Shown piece by piece: positions 9,920-21,900 of a DNA stretch of 64,000 nt. This DNA is from Anaerostipes sp. Lineage in GTDB: Bacteria; Bacillota; Clostridia; Lachnospirales; Lachnospiraceae. The notes under the pieces are model-generated. The model made no database searches. It saw only the letters and a program-made list of their open reading frames with translations, and was not told the DNA's origin. A program made the translations under genes and the position numbers. The stretch is from positions 1 through 64,000 of the forward strand of contig JAQVEG010000005.1 of the NCBI GenBank assembly GCA_028697725.1. The letters run 5' to 3'. The number at the start of each line of letters is the position of its first letter. The stretch's first letter is position 1.

Positions 9920-9933
9920 CGAATATTTGTTCG
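9920..9933. promoter_or_regulatory. LexA/SOS box upstream of recA
   Basis: CGAATATTTGTTCG, one mismatch to the Gram-positive CGAAC-N4-GTTCG consensus, ~80 bp upstream of the recA start. Confidence 0.8.
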
Positions 9934-9994
9934 GCATTCTTGTTTTGTCTCTTGATTAAGATTACCATATTTTTCCATATTGTTCAATGCTATT

Positions 9995-11230
9995 TTACAT
10001 AATCTTTTGTCTTATCATCGTCAATGCCCGACTTACGGCTACTTCTCTTATTTTTTTTCGATTTCCACGAAGTTGATATTTGTTTACTGTTGTATCACCA
10101 TTGACACAAACCCCAATATAAACAAGTCCAGGTTTCTTGTCTTTGGTTTCCCCTCCTGGTCCTGCCAGTCCCGTAATTCCAACCCCTACATTACTGTGGG
10201 CAACTTTACATACGCCTTCTGCCATCTCCTTGGCAACTTCTCTGGAAACTGCTCCTACTGCAGCTAAAGTTTCTTCTTTTACCCCAAGATTTTTCATTTT
10301 GGCTTCATTTGAATAAGTAATATATCCTTCATTTAACACATCAGAAGCTCCAGCAACATTAATAATTCGTCCAGCAAGAAGTCCACCTGTGCAGGATTCT
10401 GCAGTGGCAATACTATAATGTTTCTTCACAAGCTCCTCAACAATCACTTGCTCTAGTGTCACGTCCTCTTCAATTGTAAAGATTTCTGTTGGAAAACGTT
10501 TTTTTAATTCATCCACCATTGGCATAACAAGCTCTTGTCCATTTTCTTTTGTATCTGCCTTTGCAGTTACACGCAAATGAACCTCTCCAAGTTTAGCATA
10601 TGGAGCTACCGTTGGATTGCTTTGTTCATCAATTAAATCTAAAACTTTTGTTTCAACCAAGCTTTCCCCTACACTGTCAATCTTCACAACTTTAGAATAT
10701 AAAACTCCCCTTTGATAAGACTGTAAAATAGGTTCTACCTGTCGATGAAACATAGGAATCAATTCACTTGGAGGACCGGGAAGTAATATGATTTTCTTAT
10801 TTTGCTGGGCATTGATAACCATTCCCGGAGCTGTCCCATTTTCATTATATAATACAGTACAGTCTTCTGGCACCATAGCCTGTTTCAGGTTATTTTCTGT
10901 CATCTTATGCTCACGTCCAGCAAAATAATCTAAAAGCTTTTGTTTTGCTTTCTTGTCTTCCACTAATTCCTGCCCACAAGCCTTCGCTGCAATTTCCTTG
11001 GTTAAATCATCCTTGGTTGGTCCAAGTCCACCAGATAAAATCAAAATGTCAGATCGTTCTAGTCCTAATTCAATGGTTTCTTGTAAACGTTCTGGATTAT
11101 CTCCAACTGTTGTTTCAAAAAAAACGCTTACCCCTAATCCGGCTAAGCGTTCTGATAAATAAGCAGCGTTGGTATTTACGATATTCCCAAGTAAAATTTC
11201 TGTTCCTACACAAATAATTTCTGCTACCAT
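9995..11230 (-). CDS. cinA: CinA family protein (nicotinamide-nucleotide amidase / competence-damage protein)
   Basis: AEIICVGTEILLGNIVNTNAAYLSERLAGLG, LSGGLGPTKDDLTKE, ATAESCTGGLLAGRI. Confidence 0.96.
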   Translation of the reverse strand: MVAEIICVGTEILLGNIVNTNAAYLSERLAGLGVSVFFETTVGDNPERLQETIELGLERSDILILSGGLGPTKDDLTKEIAAKACGQELVEDKKAKQKLLDYFAGREHKMTENNLKQAMVPEDCTVLYNENGTAPGMVINAQQNKKIILLPGPPSELIPMFHRQVEPILQSYQRGVLYSKVVKIDSVGESLVETKVLDLIDEQSNPTVAPYAKLGEVHLRVTAKADTKENGQELVMPMVDELKKRFPTEIFTIEEDVTLEQVIVEELVKKHYSIATAESCTGGLLAGRIINVAGASDVLNEGYITYSNEAKMKNLGVKEETLAAVGAVSREVAKEMAEGVCKVAHSNVGVGITGLAGPGGETKDKKPGLVYIGVCVNGDTTVNKYQLRGNRKKIREVAVSRALTMIRQKIM

Positions 11231-11242
11231 ATGATACCCCTT

Positions 11243-11785
11243 CTATCCTTTTAATATATCTTTATTCTTAAATAAGTAATCAATTAACGAAATAACTGTT
11301 AATATTAATGCTACATAAATAAGAATATTCTCAATTACAACTGCTATATCTGTTCCTAAATTTATAATTAGCATAATAATCATAAACATTTGAAAATTTG
11401 TTTTAAACTTTCCCCAATAACTTGCAGCAATAACAACTCCGTTGTCAGATGCAATTAAACGGAATCCACTAATAATAAACTCTCTGGCAATAATAATAAT
11501 AACAATCCATGACTGAAGTCGATCCATTCCAACAAGTGCAATCATTGCAGAACAAACTAATAGTTTATCTGCCAATGGATCCATAAACTTTCCAAAGTTT
11601 GTAACCAGATTATACTTACGTGCAATGTGTCCATCAAGGAAGTCAGTAAAACTTGCAACAATAAAAATTGCCGCCGCAATCCATTTACTTGCCGGTCCTG
11701 CAACTCCTGACAATAAAAAGTAAATAAAAATTGGAATCATTAAAACTCTTAAAATCGTTAATTTATTCGGTAAATTCATAATCAA
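11243..11785 (-). CDS. pgsA: CDP-diacylglycerol-glycerol-3-phosphate 3-phosphatidyltransferase
   Basis: NLPNKLTILRVLMIP and DFLDGHIARKYNLVTNFGKFMDPLADK CDP-alcohol phosphotransferase motif. Confidence 0.95.
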   Translation of the reverse strand: MIMNLPNKLTILRVLMIPIFIYFLLSGVAGPASKWIAAAIFIVASFTDFLDGHIARKYNLVTNFGKFMDPLADKLLVCSAMIALVGMDRLQSWIVIIIIAREFIISGFRLIASDNGVVIAASYWGKFKTNFQMFMIIMLIINLGTDIAVVIENILIYVALILTVISLIDYLFKNKDILKG

Positions 11786-13100
11786 CCTCTCCTATCAAAT
11801 CGTATTCTTGTCCTTGCGTAATTCTAACATAAACGTAAGTTCCTGTCACTATCTCTTCCTCTGACTGAACAAATACACATCCATCTACCTTTGGTGCATC
11901 CATATAACTTCTGCCTACATATATGTCTTCGTCAAATAAATACCCTTCAATCAGAACCTGTATTGTCTTTCCAACCATAGATTTCGTATGCTCTAAAGAA
12001 ATCCTTTGCTGCAATTCCATAATTTGAGCTTGACGCTGTTCCTTTACTTCTTCCTCAATCTGTTGTTCAAACTGAGCCGCTTTTGTATCTTCTTCTGGAG
12101 AATAAGTAAACACACCAAGTCTGTCAAATTTCATCTTTTCAACAAACTCCATTAGTTTTTCATGCTGTTCTTTCGTTTCCCCTGGAAAACCTGTAATTAA
12201 CGTGGTACGAATGATAATATCTGGTATTTCCATGCGAAGCTTTCCTATGATATGTTCCAAATCTGCTCTTGATGTTCTTCTTCCCATTCTTGCTAAGATT
12301 TCATCTTCACTATGCTGAATTGGCATATCAATATAATGACAAATCTTTGGTTCATTCTTTATGGTTTGAATCAGTTCTTCTGTAATTTCTTCAGGATACG
12401 CATAAAGAAGACGAATCCACTTAATCCCTTTTATTTGACACAGTTCATGAAGAAGCTTTGGAAGCTCTTTTTCCCCTGTAATATCTTGACCATACAACGT
12501 TGTTTCTTGTGCAACTAAAACCAGTTCTGTAATTCCTGATTCAGCTAATTTTCTAGCAGAAGTAAGAAGCTCGTCCATTGGGACACTGCGAAATCTTCCT
12601 CTGATTTTAGGGATAACGCAATAGCTGCAATTCTTATTACACCCCTCTGCTATCTTTAAATATGCCATATAATTTCCTGTTGTTACCAAACGATTGATTT
12701 TTGAATTATCTGGCAAGTAATCAATGCTTTCATAGTGAGCATATCCATTTCCTTTCAATGCCTCATCCACTGCCTCTACAATAGAATCATAACTTGTAGT
12801 ACCAAGCACTGCATCAATCTCCGGAATTTCTTTGAGAATTTCATCTTTATATCGTTCCGATAAACATCCTGCCACAACAAGTGCTTTTAGATTGTTTTCT
12901 TTGTATTGAGCCATTTCTAAAATTGTCTCAATACTCTCTTCCTTGGCATCATGAATAAAACAACAAGTATTGACAACAATAACATCTGCCTCATTTTCAT
13001 CATTGGTCAATGTATATCCTTTTTGTGTTAACAATCCAAGCATCACTTCACTGTCAACTAAATTCTTGTCACAGCCAAGGGAAATAAATAGTATTTTCAT
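11763..13100 (-). CDS. rimO: Ribosomal protein S12 methylthiotransferase RimO
   Basis: ISLGCDKNLVDSEVMLG, EGCNKNCSYCVIPKIRGRFRS radical SAM motif, C-terminal TRAM. Confidence 0.97.
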   Translation of the reverse strand: MKILFISLGCDKNLVDSEVMLGLLTQKGYTLTNDENEADVIVVNTCCFIHDAKEESIETILEMAQYKENNLKALVVAGCLSERYKDEILKEIPEIDAVLGTTSYDSIVEAVDEALKGNGYAHYESIDYLPDNSKINRLVTTGNYMAYLKIAEGCNKNCSYCVIPKIRGRFRSVPMDELLTSARKLAESGITELVLVAQETTLYGQDITGEKELPKLLHELCQIKGIKWIRLLYAYPEEITEELIQTIKNEPKICHYIDMPIQHSEDEILARMGRRTSRADLEHIIGKLRMEIPDIIIRTTLITGFPGETKEQHEKLMEFVEKMKFDRLGVFTYSPEEDTKAAQFEQQIEEEVKEQRQAQIMELQQRISLEHTKSMVGKTIQVLIEGYLFDEDIYVGRSYMDAPKVDGCVFVQSEEEIVTGTYVYVRITQGQEYDLIGEVDYEFTE

Positions 13101-13954
13101 TAATTTTTCTCTCCAAATAATTTATTTGATTCTAAGCAGTTTTGCATTAACATTGCAATTGTCATTGGTCCAACTCCTCCTGGAACTGGTGTAATTGCAG
13201 AAGCTTTTGGTTCTACCTTTTCAAAATCCACATCTCCACAAAGCTTATTGTTTTCATTTCTGTGAATTCCAACATCAATTATAACCGCCCCATCTTTCAC
13301 ATAAGAATCATCGATAAACTTAGGCTTTCCAATTGCCACTACCAAAATATCTGCTCTTTTACATACTTCCTTTAAATCCTTTGTTCGGGAATGACAGATC
13401 GTAACTGTTCCATTTTCACGAAGGAGAAGCATTGCCATTGGCTTTCCTACAATATTGCTTCTACCAACAACAACACATTCTTTCCCTTCTATGGAAATAT
13501 TAGAACGCTTTAACAGCTGAATAATTCCTGCCGGTGTACATGATAAAAATCCATCTTCTCCAATAACCATATTTCCAACACTAACTGGGTGAAATCCATC
13601 CACATCCTTCTTAGGGTCAATGGCAAGTAAAATTTCATCTTCATCCATATGTTTTGGCAATGGAAGTTGTACTAAAATCCCACGAATCTTAGGATCCTTG
13701 TTACACTTTTCAACTAATTCTAACAATTCTTCCTGGGTTGTGTCTTCTGAAACTTCATAAGATACAGATTCAATTCCAACATATTCGCAAGCTCTTTTTT
13801 TATTCCGAACATATACACTAGACGCTGGATCACTTCCCACTTGAATCACTGCAAGTGCAATCTCACATCCTTGTTCTTTTAATTTTGCAACTTCTTCTTT
13901 TACTTCGTCTTTGATTTGTGCAGAAATCGCTTTTCCATCAATAATTTGTGCCAT
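13100..13954 (-). CDS. folD: Methylenetetrahydrofolate dehydrogenase/cyclohydrolase FolD
   Basis: VQLPLPKHMDEDEILLAIDPKKDVDGFHPVSVG, VVGRSNIVGKPMA, PVPGGVGPMTIAMLM. Confidence 0.98.
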   Translation of the reverse strand: MAQIIDGKAISAQIKDEVKEEVAKLKEQGCEIALAVIQVGSDPASSVYVRNKKRACEYVGIESVSYEVSEDTTQEELLELVEKCNKDPKIRGILVQLPLPKHMDEDEILLAIDPKKDVDGFHPVSVGNMVIGEDGFLSCTPAGIIQLLKRSNISIEGKECVVVGRSNIVGKPMAMLLLRENGTVTICHSRTKDLKEVCKRADILVVAIGKPKFIDDSYVKDGAVIIDVGIHRNENNKLCGDVDFEKVEPKASAITPVPGGVGPMTIAMLMQNCLESNKLFGEKN

Positions 13955-13967
13955 AGTTTCCTACTTT

Positions 13968-15641
13968 CTAAAATAATCCTGTAATTACACCTTCGTTGTT
14001 TACATCAATACCTTCTGCTGCTGGTTTCTTTGGAAGTCCTGGCATTGTCATAACATCTCCAGTTAATGCAACAATAAATCCTGCACCAGCATTTACGTAC
14101 ATTTCACGAATTGTAATTGTAAAACCAGTTGGTCTTCCTAACTTTTTAGGATCATCTGATAAAGAATACTGATTCTTTGCCATACAAATCGGAAGATTTC
14201 CATATCCTAATTCCTGCAGTGTTTTCTTTTGACGATTGGCTGCTGGTGAATATGTAACCCCATCTGCACCATATATTTTTGTTGCAATGGTTTCAATCTT
14301 CTCTTCGATTGTTGTATCTTCATATGAATAAAGTGGCTTGTAATTACTTTCCTTTGTATCAAGAGTTTTAAGAACTGCCTTTGCAAGTTCCACTCCGCCT
14401 TCTCCACCAAGTTCCCATACTTTTGAAAGTGCAAAATCACAATCTCTTTCTTCACAAAAATGTTTAATATAGTCAAGTTCTGCATCACTGTCTGTTACAA
14501 ATTGATTCAAAGTAACAACCACAGGAACACCAAATTGTTTTAAATTTTCAATATGCTTTTCAAGGTTTACAATTCCCTTACTTAACGCATCAATATTCTC
14601 TTCTCCAAGTTGGTCTTTGGCAACTCCACCGTTATATTTAATAGCACGAACTGTGGCAACTAGAACAATTGCATCTGGCTTTAATCCTGCCATCTGACAT
14701 TTAATGTCTAAGAACTTTTCAGCACCTAAATCAGCACCAAATCCTGCTTCTGTAATTGCAATATCAGATAATTTTAATGCAAGTTTTGTAGCCTGTACAC
14801 TGTTACATCCATGTGCAATATTAGCAAATGGTCCACCATGTACAAATGCTGGAGTATGTTCTAATGTTTGAACTATATTTGGTTTTATCGCATCTTTTAA
14901 TAAGGCAGCCATAGCACCAACTGCATTTAAATCTTTTGCAGTCACTGGCTTATTATCCATATTATATGCAACAATAATCTTACCTAAACGTTCTTTTAAA
15001 TCATCCATGTCATTGGCAAGACATAAAATTGCCATAATCTCAGATGCTACAGTAATTACAAAGTGATCTTCACGAACAACTCCATCTACCTTTCTTCCAA
15101 GACCTACTACGGTATTACGAAGGGCACGGTCATTCATATCAAGGCATCGTTTCCACACAATATTTCTAGTATCAATATTTAATGCATTTCCTTGATGAAT
15201 ATGATTGTCTAGCATAGCTGCAAGTAAGTTATTTGCAGATGTAATCCCATGGAAATCTCCTGTAAAATGAAGATTTAAATCCTCCATAGGTACAACTTGT
15301 GCATATCCACCACCTGCTGCTCCTCCTTTAATACCAAAACAAGGTCCTAGAGAAGGCTCTCTTAAGGCAACAATTGCTTTTTTGTCCAGCTTAGTTAAAC
15401 CTTGTGCAAGTCCTACACTCGTAGTTGTTTTACCCTCTCCTGCCGGCGTAGGATTAATCGCAGTTACTAATACTAATTTTCCGTCTTCGTTATCTTTCAC
15501 CTTTTCCATAAAGTCTGATGAAAGTTTTGCCTTATATTTTCCATAAAGCTCTAAATCATCCTCTGTAATTCCTATTGACTTCACTACCTCTTTAATTGGC
15601 TGTAATTCACTTTCCTGTGCGATTTGAATATCTGTTTTCAT
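13968..15641 (-). CDS. fhs: Formate-tetrahydrofolate ligase (start at [10 protein letters not shown])
   Basis: [56 protein letters not shown]. Confidence 0.98.
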   Translation of the reverse strand: MKTDIQIAQESELQPIKEVVKSIGITEDDLELYGKYKAKLSSDFMEKVKDNEDGKLVLVTAINPTPAGEGKTTTSVGLAQGLTKLDKKAIVALREPSLGPCFGIKGGAAGGGYAQVVPMEDLNLHFTGDFHGITSANNLLAAMLDNHIHQGNALNIDTRNIVWKRCLDMNDRALRNTVVGLGRKVDGVVREDHFVITVASEIMAILCLANDMDDLKERLGKIIVAYNMDNKPVTAKDLNAVGAMAALLKDAIKPNIVQTLEHTPAFVHGGPFANIAHGCNSVQATKLALKLSDIAITEAGFGADLGAEKFLDIKCQMAGLKPDAIVLVATVRAIKYNGGVAKDQLGEENIDALSKGIVNLEKHIENLKQFGVPVVVTLNQFVTDSDAELDYIKHFCEERDCDFALSKVWELGGEGGVELAKAVLKTLDTKESNYKPLYSYEDTTIEEKIETIATKIYGADGVTYSPAANRQKKTLQELGYGNLPICMAKNQYSLSDDPKKLGRPTGFTITIREMYVNAGAGFIVALTGDVMTMPGLPKKPAAEGIDVNNEGVITGLF

Positions 15642-15654
15642 ATAATTTTCCTTT

Positions 15655-18105
15655 CTATAAATATTCTTCCTTAAATTGTTCAAATTGTTCTTCACTCATT
15701 AATACTTTTCTTGGTTTGGTACCTTCTTCTTCTCCCACAACTCCTGCATCACATAACTGATCCATAATTCTGGCAGCCCGGTTAAACCCAATCTTAAACA
15801 TTCTTTGTAGACTTCCAATGGATGCTTTTTCTTTATCAATGACAAACATTGCTGCATCTTCAAAGTACTCATCTCGTTCTGAAGAGTGATCAGCCTTCAC
15901 GACTGCTGACTGGATCTTCTCTTTAATCTCAGCTCCATCATCCCCTTCAAGATTCTGACTCTTTAAAAATTCCACAACTTTTGCTACTTCCTCATCTGAT
16001 ACAAAGGCTCCTTGAATTCTTACTGGCTTTTGATAACCAGCTGGATAAAAGAGCATATCACCCTTTCCTAGAAGTTTCTCGGCTCCATTCATATCAATAA
16101 TCGTTCTAGAATCCACTCCTGACGATACAGAAAATGCAATTCTAGACGGAACATTGGCTTTAATAAGTCCTGTAATAACATTAACCGAAGGACGCTGAGT
16201 TGCAATAATTAGATGAATTCCAGCCGCTCTTGCAAGCTGTGATAAACGTACAATGGCATCTTCTACTTCACTTGGTGCCACCATCATCAAATCTGCTAAT
16301 TCATCTATTATAATAACAAGTTGTGGCAGCTTTGTAAAATCTTCTCCCTCAAGTCCCTGTTTTTTCATCTCTTCAACTTTTTGATTATAGCCTTCTAAAT
16401 TACGAACATTGACTTCTGCAAACTTTTTGTATCGGTCACTCATCTCCATAACAGCCCAGTTTAATGCACTAGATGCCTGCTTTGGATCTGTGACAACTGG
16501 AATCAACAAGTGTGGAATTCCTTGATAGGCACTTAATTCTACCACCTTTGGATCTATCATAATAAGCTTTACATCATCTGGATGTGCTTTGTATAAAATA
16601 CTCATAATTAATGTATTAATACAGACTGATTTTCCTGACCCTGTTGCTCCTGCAATCAATAAATGGGGCATCTTTGCAATGTCTGATACAATGACTCGTC
16701 CTGATAAATTCTTACCAACTGCAAATGCAATCTTTGACTTAAATCGTTTAAACTCGTTATTCTCAATTAAATCACGAAACATGACTACTTCATTGGTCTT
16801 GTTTGGTACTTCAATTCCCACCGCTGCTTTTCCTGGAATTGGTGCTTCAATACGAATGTCTGAAGCCGCTAAATTCAACTTAATATCATCTGTTAATCCA
16901 ACAATCTTACTAACCTTAACTCCTTGTTCTGGCTGAAGTTCAAATCTTGTGACAGATGGTCCTTGATTAATATCTGTAATTGTAACATTCACTCCAAAAT
17001 TACCTAGTGTCTGTTGTAGTTTTAACGCAGTTTTCTTTAATTCAGCTTGATTATCACCTGATTTTGCTTTTCCTTTTTTTAATAAATTAAGGGAAGGAAA
17101 TATGTATTGTTTCATCTGCGTACCTGAAGACTGTATTGCAGCCGTATCTAATACCGGCACACTTTCTTCTTCCTTATTTACAAATGATTTTCTCTGTGGC
17201 TTTTTCTTCGGCTCATCCTTAACTGCATCTATCTCTTCTGGACCTTCCGCTTCTAATGCATTCCCATCACTTCCTTGTGCAAGCAAACGGTCTAAATCTT
17301 CTTCCGTCTGAATCTGTTTCGAATCTATCTCCTCTGGAATCTCATCAATGATAGGTTGCTTATCTACTTTACTATCTGTAGTCTTCTTAGACATCTCTGA
17401 AGCCTTTGTACCTGCCAAGGTCAATGCGTCCTTTAAGATAGAACCTCGTTTGTTCCTGCCTGGAACCGGCTTTGGCTGACTCGGCTGTTTCTTCTCTTCC
17501 TTTTTTGGTACTTTTTGCTTTCCTTCTTTTTTCTTTTGTACTGTTGCTTTTTGATCTGGCTTAAACTTCTTAAGGAAGGATAACAATGACTTTTCTGTAA
17601 TTAAAACCATAGAGATTAGCGATATAAATAAAATCAGAACATAGCTTCCTGCCAACCCTAACTCCTTTACCAAAACCTCAACTATAAAACCACCTACAAC
17701 GCCTCCCCCAGCTTTATTCACACTACTATATAAAAATATCTGTTTCATACTGGCAATATCTGTAGTAATCACCATCTGAAATAGTGCTGCCAGCATACAA
17801 TATAACAACATTGTAAAAAATGCCTTCTTAATTGCAAGGCTGCTATAATGGTTTGAAATTAATAATAATAATACAAAAAAAGCAATCATAGGACCGACAA
17901 ATTGAATCATCCCAAAGATTCCAAACAAGAATCTACTTACGGAATCACCAATAATTCCACATATCCCAAAATTACTTAGTTCCAAGAAAAGACAAACCGC
18001 TAACGAAATCAACACTGCGATTTCCTGATAAAAGTCAGCAAAATCTTTTTGTAACTTTTTCTTTCTTGCTGGTGACTTTCTTTTTCTTCTCTTTTTCGCT
18101 GCCAT
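15655..18105 (-). CDS. ftsK: DNA translocase FtsK/SpoIIIE
   Basis: Four-TM N-terminus, [15 protein letters not shown], gamma winged-helix C-terminus ([22 protein letters not shown]). Confidence 0.95.
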   Translation of the reverse strand: MAAKKRRKRKSPARKKKLQKDFADFYQEIAVLISLAVCLFLELSNFGICGIIGDSVSRFLFGIFGMIQFVGPMIAFFVLLLLISNHYSSLAIKKAFFTMLLYCMLAALFQMVITTDIASMKQIFLYSSVNKAGGGVVGGFIVEVLVKELGLAGSYVLILFISLISMVLITEKSLLSFLKKFKPDQKATVQKKKEGKQKVPKKEEKKQPSQPKPVPGRNKRGSILKDALTLAGTKASEMSKKTTDSKVDKQPIIDEIPEEIDSKQIQTEEDLDRLLAQGSDGNALEAEGPEEIDAVKDEPKKKPQRKSFVNKEEESVPVLDTAAIQSSGTQMKQYIFPSLNLLKKGKAKSGDNQAELKKTALKLQQTLGNFGVNVTITDINQGPSVTRFELQPEQGVKVSKIVGLTDDIKLNLAASDIRIEAPIPGKAAVGIEVPNKTNEVVMFRDLIENNEFKRFKSKIAFAVGKNLSGRVIVSDIAKMPHLLIAGATGSGKSVCINTLIMSILYKAHPDDVKLIMIDPKVVELSAYQGIPHLLIPVVTDPKQASSALNWAVMEMSDRYKKFAEVNVRNLEGYNQKVEEMKKQGLEGEDFTKLPQLVIIIDELADLMMVAPSEVEDAIVRLSQLARAAGIHLIIATQRPSVNVITGLIKANVPSRIAFSVSSGVDSRTIIDMNGAEKLLGKGDMLFYPAGYQKPVRIQGAFVSDEEVAKVVEFLKSQNLEGDDGAEIKEKIQSAVVKADHSSERDEYFEDAAMFVIDKEKASIGSLQRMFKIGFNRAARIMDQLCDAGVVGEEEGTKPRKVLMSEEQFEQFKEEYL

Positions 18106-18161
18106 CTCTTTACCTCTTTTTCTTCACACATACTCTATCACATTTTACAATTAAACGGTTA

Positions 18162-18203
18162 AAAAGTAAAGAATGAGATAGTATATTCCATCTCATTCTT
18201 ACT
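18162..18203 (-). terminator. Terminator after the ClpP-like gene
   Basis: Minus strand AAGAATGAGAT...ATCTCATTCTT. Confidence 0.65.
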
Positions 18204-18205
18204 GT

Positions 18206-18841
18206 TTATTGTTTACACATTGTTTGAATTCTTGAAAATGCCTCTTTCATTCCCCCAACTTCATCAATTAATCCCAGTTCAACTGCCTGTTCCCCTTCTA
18301 GAAGAGTTCCTGCATCTTTCACCTGCTCTCCAACACTAAGCATAAGCTTTTCTACTTGCTCCTGAGCAATCTTTGAGTGTCTGCTAATAAACTTTGTAAT
18401 TCGATCTTGTATTTTCTCTATATTTCGATAACTTTGCATGACTCCAATAAATGTTCCATTTGACCTTACTGGATGCAGCATCATGGTTGCACTGGGAACA
18501 ATATAAGAATAATCAGCTGAAACTGCAATGGGAACTCCAATGGAATGACTTCCTCCTAATACAACAGATACTGTTGGTTTACTTAAAGAAGCAATGACTT
18601 CTGCAATCGCAAGTCCACATTCCACATCTCCACCAACTGTATTTACAAGAAATACAGCTCCTTCTATTTTAGAGTCATATTCAAGATTTGCAAGACTTGG
18701 CAGTAAATGCTCATATTTTGTGGTCTTTGCATTTTGCCCCGATAATTGATGCCCTTCAATCTCTCCTATAATTGTAAATACCTGAATATGTCCTAAATCC
18801 ACCTGCCCCATTTCTTTTATTTCATTTTGTTTTGTTTCCAT
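18206..18841 (-). CDS. ClpP-like (TepA/YlzJ-type) protease (start at METKQNEIKEMG)
   Basis: AVFLVNTVGGDVECGLAIAEVIASL, GGSHSIGVPIAVSADYSYIVPSATMMLHPVR. Confidence 0.88.
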   Translation of the reverse strand: METKQNEIKEMGQVDLGHIQVFTIIGEIEGHQLSGQNAKTTKYEHLLPSLANLEYDSKIEGAVFLVNTVGGDVECGLAIAEVIASLSKPTVSVVLGGSHSIGVPIAVSADYSYIVPSATMMLHPVRSNGTFIGVMQSYRNIEKIQDRITKFISRHSKIAQEQVEKLMLSVGEQVKDAGTLLEGEQAVELGLIDEVGGMKEAFSRIQTMCKQ

Positions 18842-18865
18842 TCTTCCAACCTCCATAAGAACAAA

Positions 18866-18902
18866 GTAAAGAGAGAGGATACACAATTCCTCTCTCTTTA
18901 GT
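18866..18902 (-). terminator. Terminator after pyruvate carboxylase
   Basis: AAAGAGAGAGGA...TCCTCTCTCTTT hairpin. Confidence 0.7.
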
Positions 18903-18921
18903 ATGGGGTTTTAATAATAAT

Positions 18922-21900
18922 TTATTCTTCGATTTCAAAGGAAATTAATAAATCTTCTTGATTTACCTGTTCTCCTTCGTTGATATAAATCTTGTCAACC
19001 TTACCATTTACTTTTGACATAACTGTAGTTTCCATCTTCATGGCTTCTACTGTCATAAGTGCCATATTCTCAGTAACTTCGTCTCCTTCTTTTACAAGAA
19101 TCTTACCAACAGTTCCTGGAATTGTTGATCCTAGATGTCCTGGATTAGACTTGTCTGCTTTTAGTCTATGATCTGCCTTAACCTCAAGATTCTTATCTAA
19201 TACTTTAATCTCTCGAACTGCACCATTGACCTCAAAACTCAAAAGGCGATATCCTTCTTCATCTGGTTCTGTCATGTCCATAAACTTAATAATTAGATAC
19301 TTTCCTTCTCCAATCTTAAGAGTTGTCTCTTCTCCCTTACGAAGTCCATAGAAATAAACATGGCTTTCCATTCTTGTTACGTCATTGTAAGCCTCAAAAT
19401 GTCTACAGTAGTCTTCATAAACTTTTGGATACAAAGCATAACTAATTGATTTTTGTCTAAGAACATCTTCGTCTTCCATCTTCTCCTGATAGAAATGTTC
19501 CTTTAATCCTTTTTTAATCTGATCAAAATCTTCATCTGGAATCAAACTTCCTGGACGAACTGTAATTGGTTTCTTTCCTTTTAAAACTATCTTTTGAAGT
19601 TCTTCTGGGAATCCACCTTCTGGCTGTCCAATCATTCCTTCAAAATATTCAACTACAGAATCTGGATAAGACAAATCTTTTCCCGCTGTCAGAATATTTT
19701 CTTTTGTTAATTCATTCTTAAACATAAAGATTGCAAAGTCTCCAACAACTTTTGAAGATGGTGTTACCTTTACAATATTTCCAAGTAGTTCATTGGCATC
19801 TTTGTATAATCCTTTGATTTCTTCAAAAGAATCTCCAGCTCCCATTTCCTTTACTTGTGCAAGTAAGTTAGAATATTGTCCTCCTGGAATCTCATATTTG
19901 TAGATTTCAGTATTCGGTGCGTCCATTCCACTTTCAAACTGTTTGTATACTTTTCTAATATTTCCATAATATTGACTTAGAATTGTCAATTCGTCTGAAT
20001 CTAGTCCAGTATCTCTCTTTGTTCCATGAAGAGCCTCTACAAGAGAGTTCATGGATGGATTACTTGTCATGGAACTCATAGATCCAATGGCACAGTCCAC
20101 AATATCAACTCCAGCTTCTGAAGCCTTCAATAATGTACTTACTCCATTTCCTGTAGAATCATGAGTATGTAGATTCACTGGAATCTTTAGCTCTGATTTA
20201 AGGGTTGTAATTAATTGTTCTGCTGCATATGGTTTTACCAATCCAGCCATATCCTTAATGGTGAAAATATGAACTCCCATGCTCTCAAGTTCTTTTGCTT
20301 TCTTCACATAATAATCTAATGTATATTTTGTTTCATTTGGATTTAGGATATCTCCTGTATAACAAATAGCACCTTCTACAATATTTCCTGTTTCTAATGC
20401 TGTTTCAATTGGCATCTTCATATTCTCTACCCAGTTTAGAGCATCAAATACACGAAAGACATCTACACCTTTTAATGCTGCTTCCTTAATAAATGATTTT
20501 ACAACATTATCAGGGTAATTGCTGTATCCAACTGCGTTAGAAGCACGAAGTAACATCTGGATTAATGTATTAGGCATTCTTTCTCTTAATAACTCAAGTC
20601 TCTTCCATGGAGATTCCTTTAAGAAACGATATGCTGTATCATAAGTAGCTCCGCCCCATGCCTCTGCTGAAAATGCATTGGCAAGATATTGGTTTGCGGC
20701 TCTTGATGCTCCAGTTAAGTCCTTAGTACGCATACGTGTTGCCATCAATGACTGTTGTGCATCACGCATAGTCGTATCTGTAATATAAAGCTTTTCTTCC
20801 TTTAAAATCTTTTGTGTAAAATCCTTAGCTCCCAACTTTAAGAATTCATCTCTCGCTCCATAAACTTCTTTCTTCTTATCAAAAATAGGAAGCTTGCGGT
20901 CTTCAAAGTAAGGCTTTTCTTCTGCTTTACGTACATTGACCATCTTATTTCCCAAAAACTCTAGAATCTTTGTTGCTCTATCCTGACTTTCAGGAAGAAT
21001 AAATAATTCTGAAGTATCTTCAATAAATGTTGTGTAACAATTTCCTGTTTGGAAGGTCTCATGATTTAAAACATTAATCAAAAATGGAATGTTTGTCTTA
21101 ATTCCACGAATACGAGTTTCTTTTAACGCACGAATTGACTTCTTTACAGCTCCCATAAATGTTCTGTCATGGGAAATTGCCTTAACTAACAAACTATCGT
21201 AATATGGAGTAATTACAGCTCCAGAATAAGCATTTCCTCCGTCTAAACGGATACCTTTTCCTGAACCAGAACGGTAAACTGAAATTCTACCTGTATCTGG
21301 CAAGAAATTGTTCATAGGATCTTCTGTTGTGATACGTGTCTGGATAGAATATCCATTTACCTTAATATCATCTTGAGAAGAAATTCCAATCTCTTCGGAA
21401 TCCAACGAATAACCTTCTGCTACTAAAATCTGTGTCTGAACAATATCCAAACCTGTTATTTCTTCTGAAATTGTATGTTCTACCTGTACACGTGGATTCA
21501 TCTCAATAAAATATGCATTGTTATCGGCATCCACTAAAAACTCTAAGGTACCTGCATTCTTATATCCAACTGCCTTTGCTAGTCGAATGGAACTATCAAA
21601 AATAATCTTTCTTGTCTCATCTGGCACACTAAATGCTGGGGCATACTCTACCACTTTTTGATGACGACGCTGCACAGAACAATCTCTGTCAAATAAATGA
21701 ACTACGTTTCCATATCCATCTCCAATAATCTGAACCTCAATATGCTTTGGACTTCTTAGATACTTCTCTACAAAAATCTGGTCATCTCCAAATGCCTTCT
21801 TTGACTCATCTCTTGCCTCTGCATACTCTTTTGGCATCTCTTCTTTTGAATTGACAATACGCATACCACGACCGCCACCACCATTGGATGCCTTTAACAT

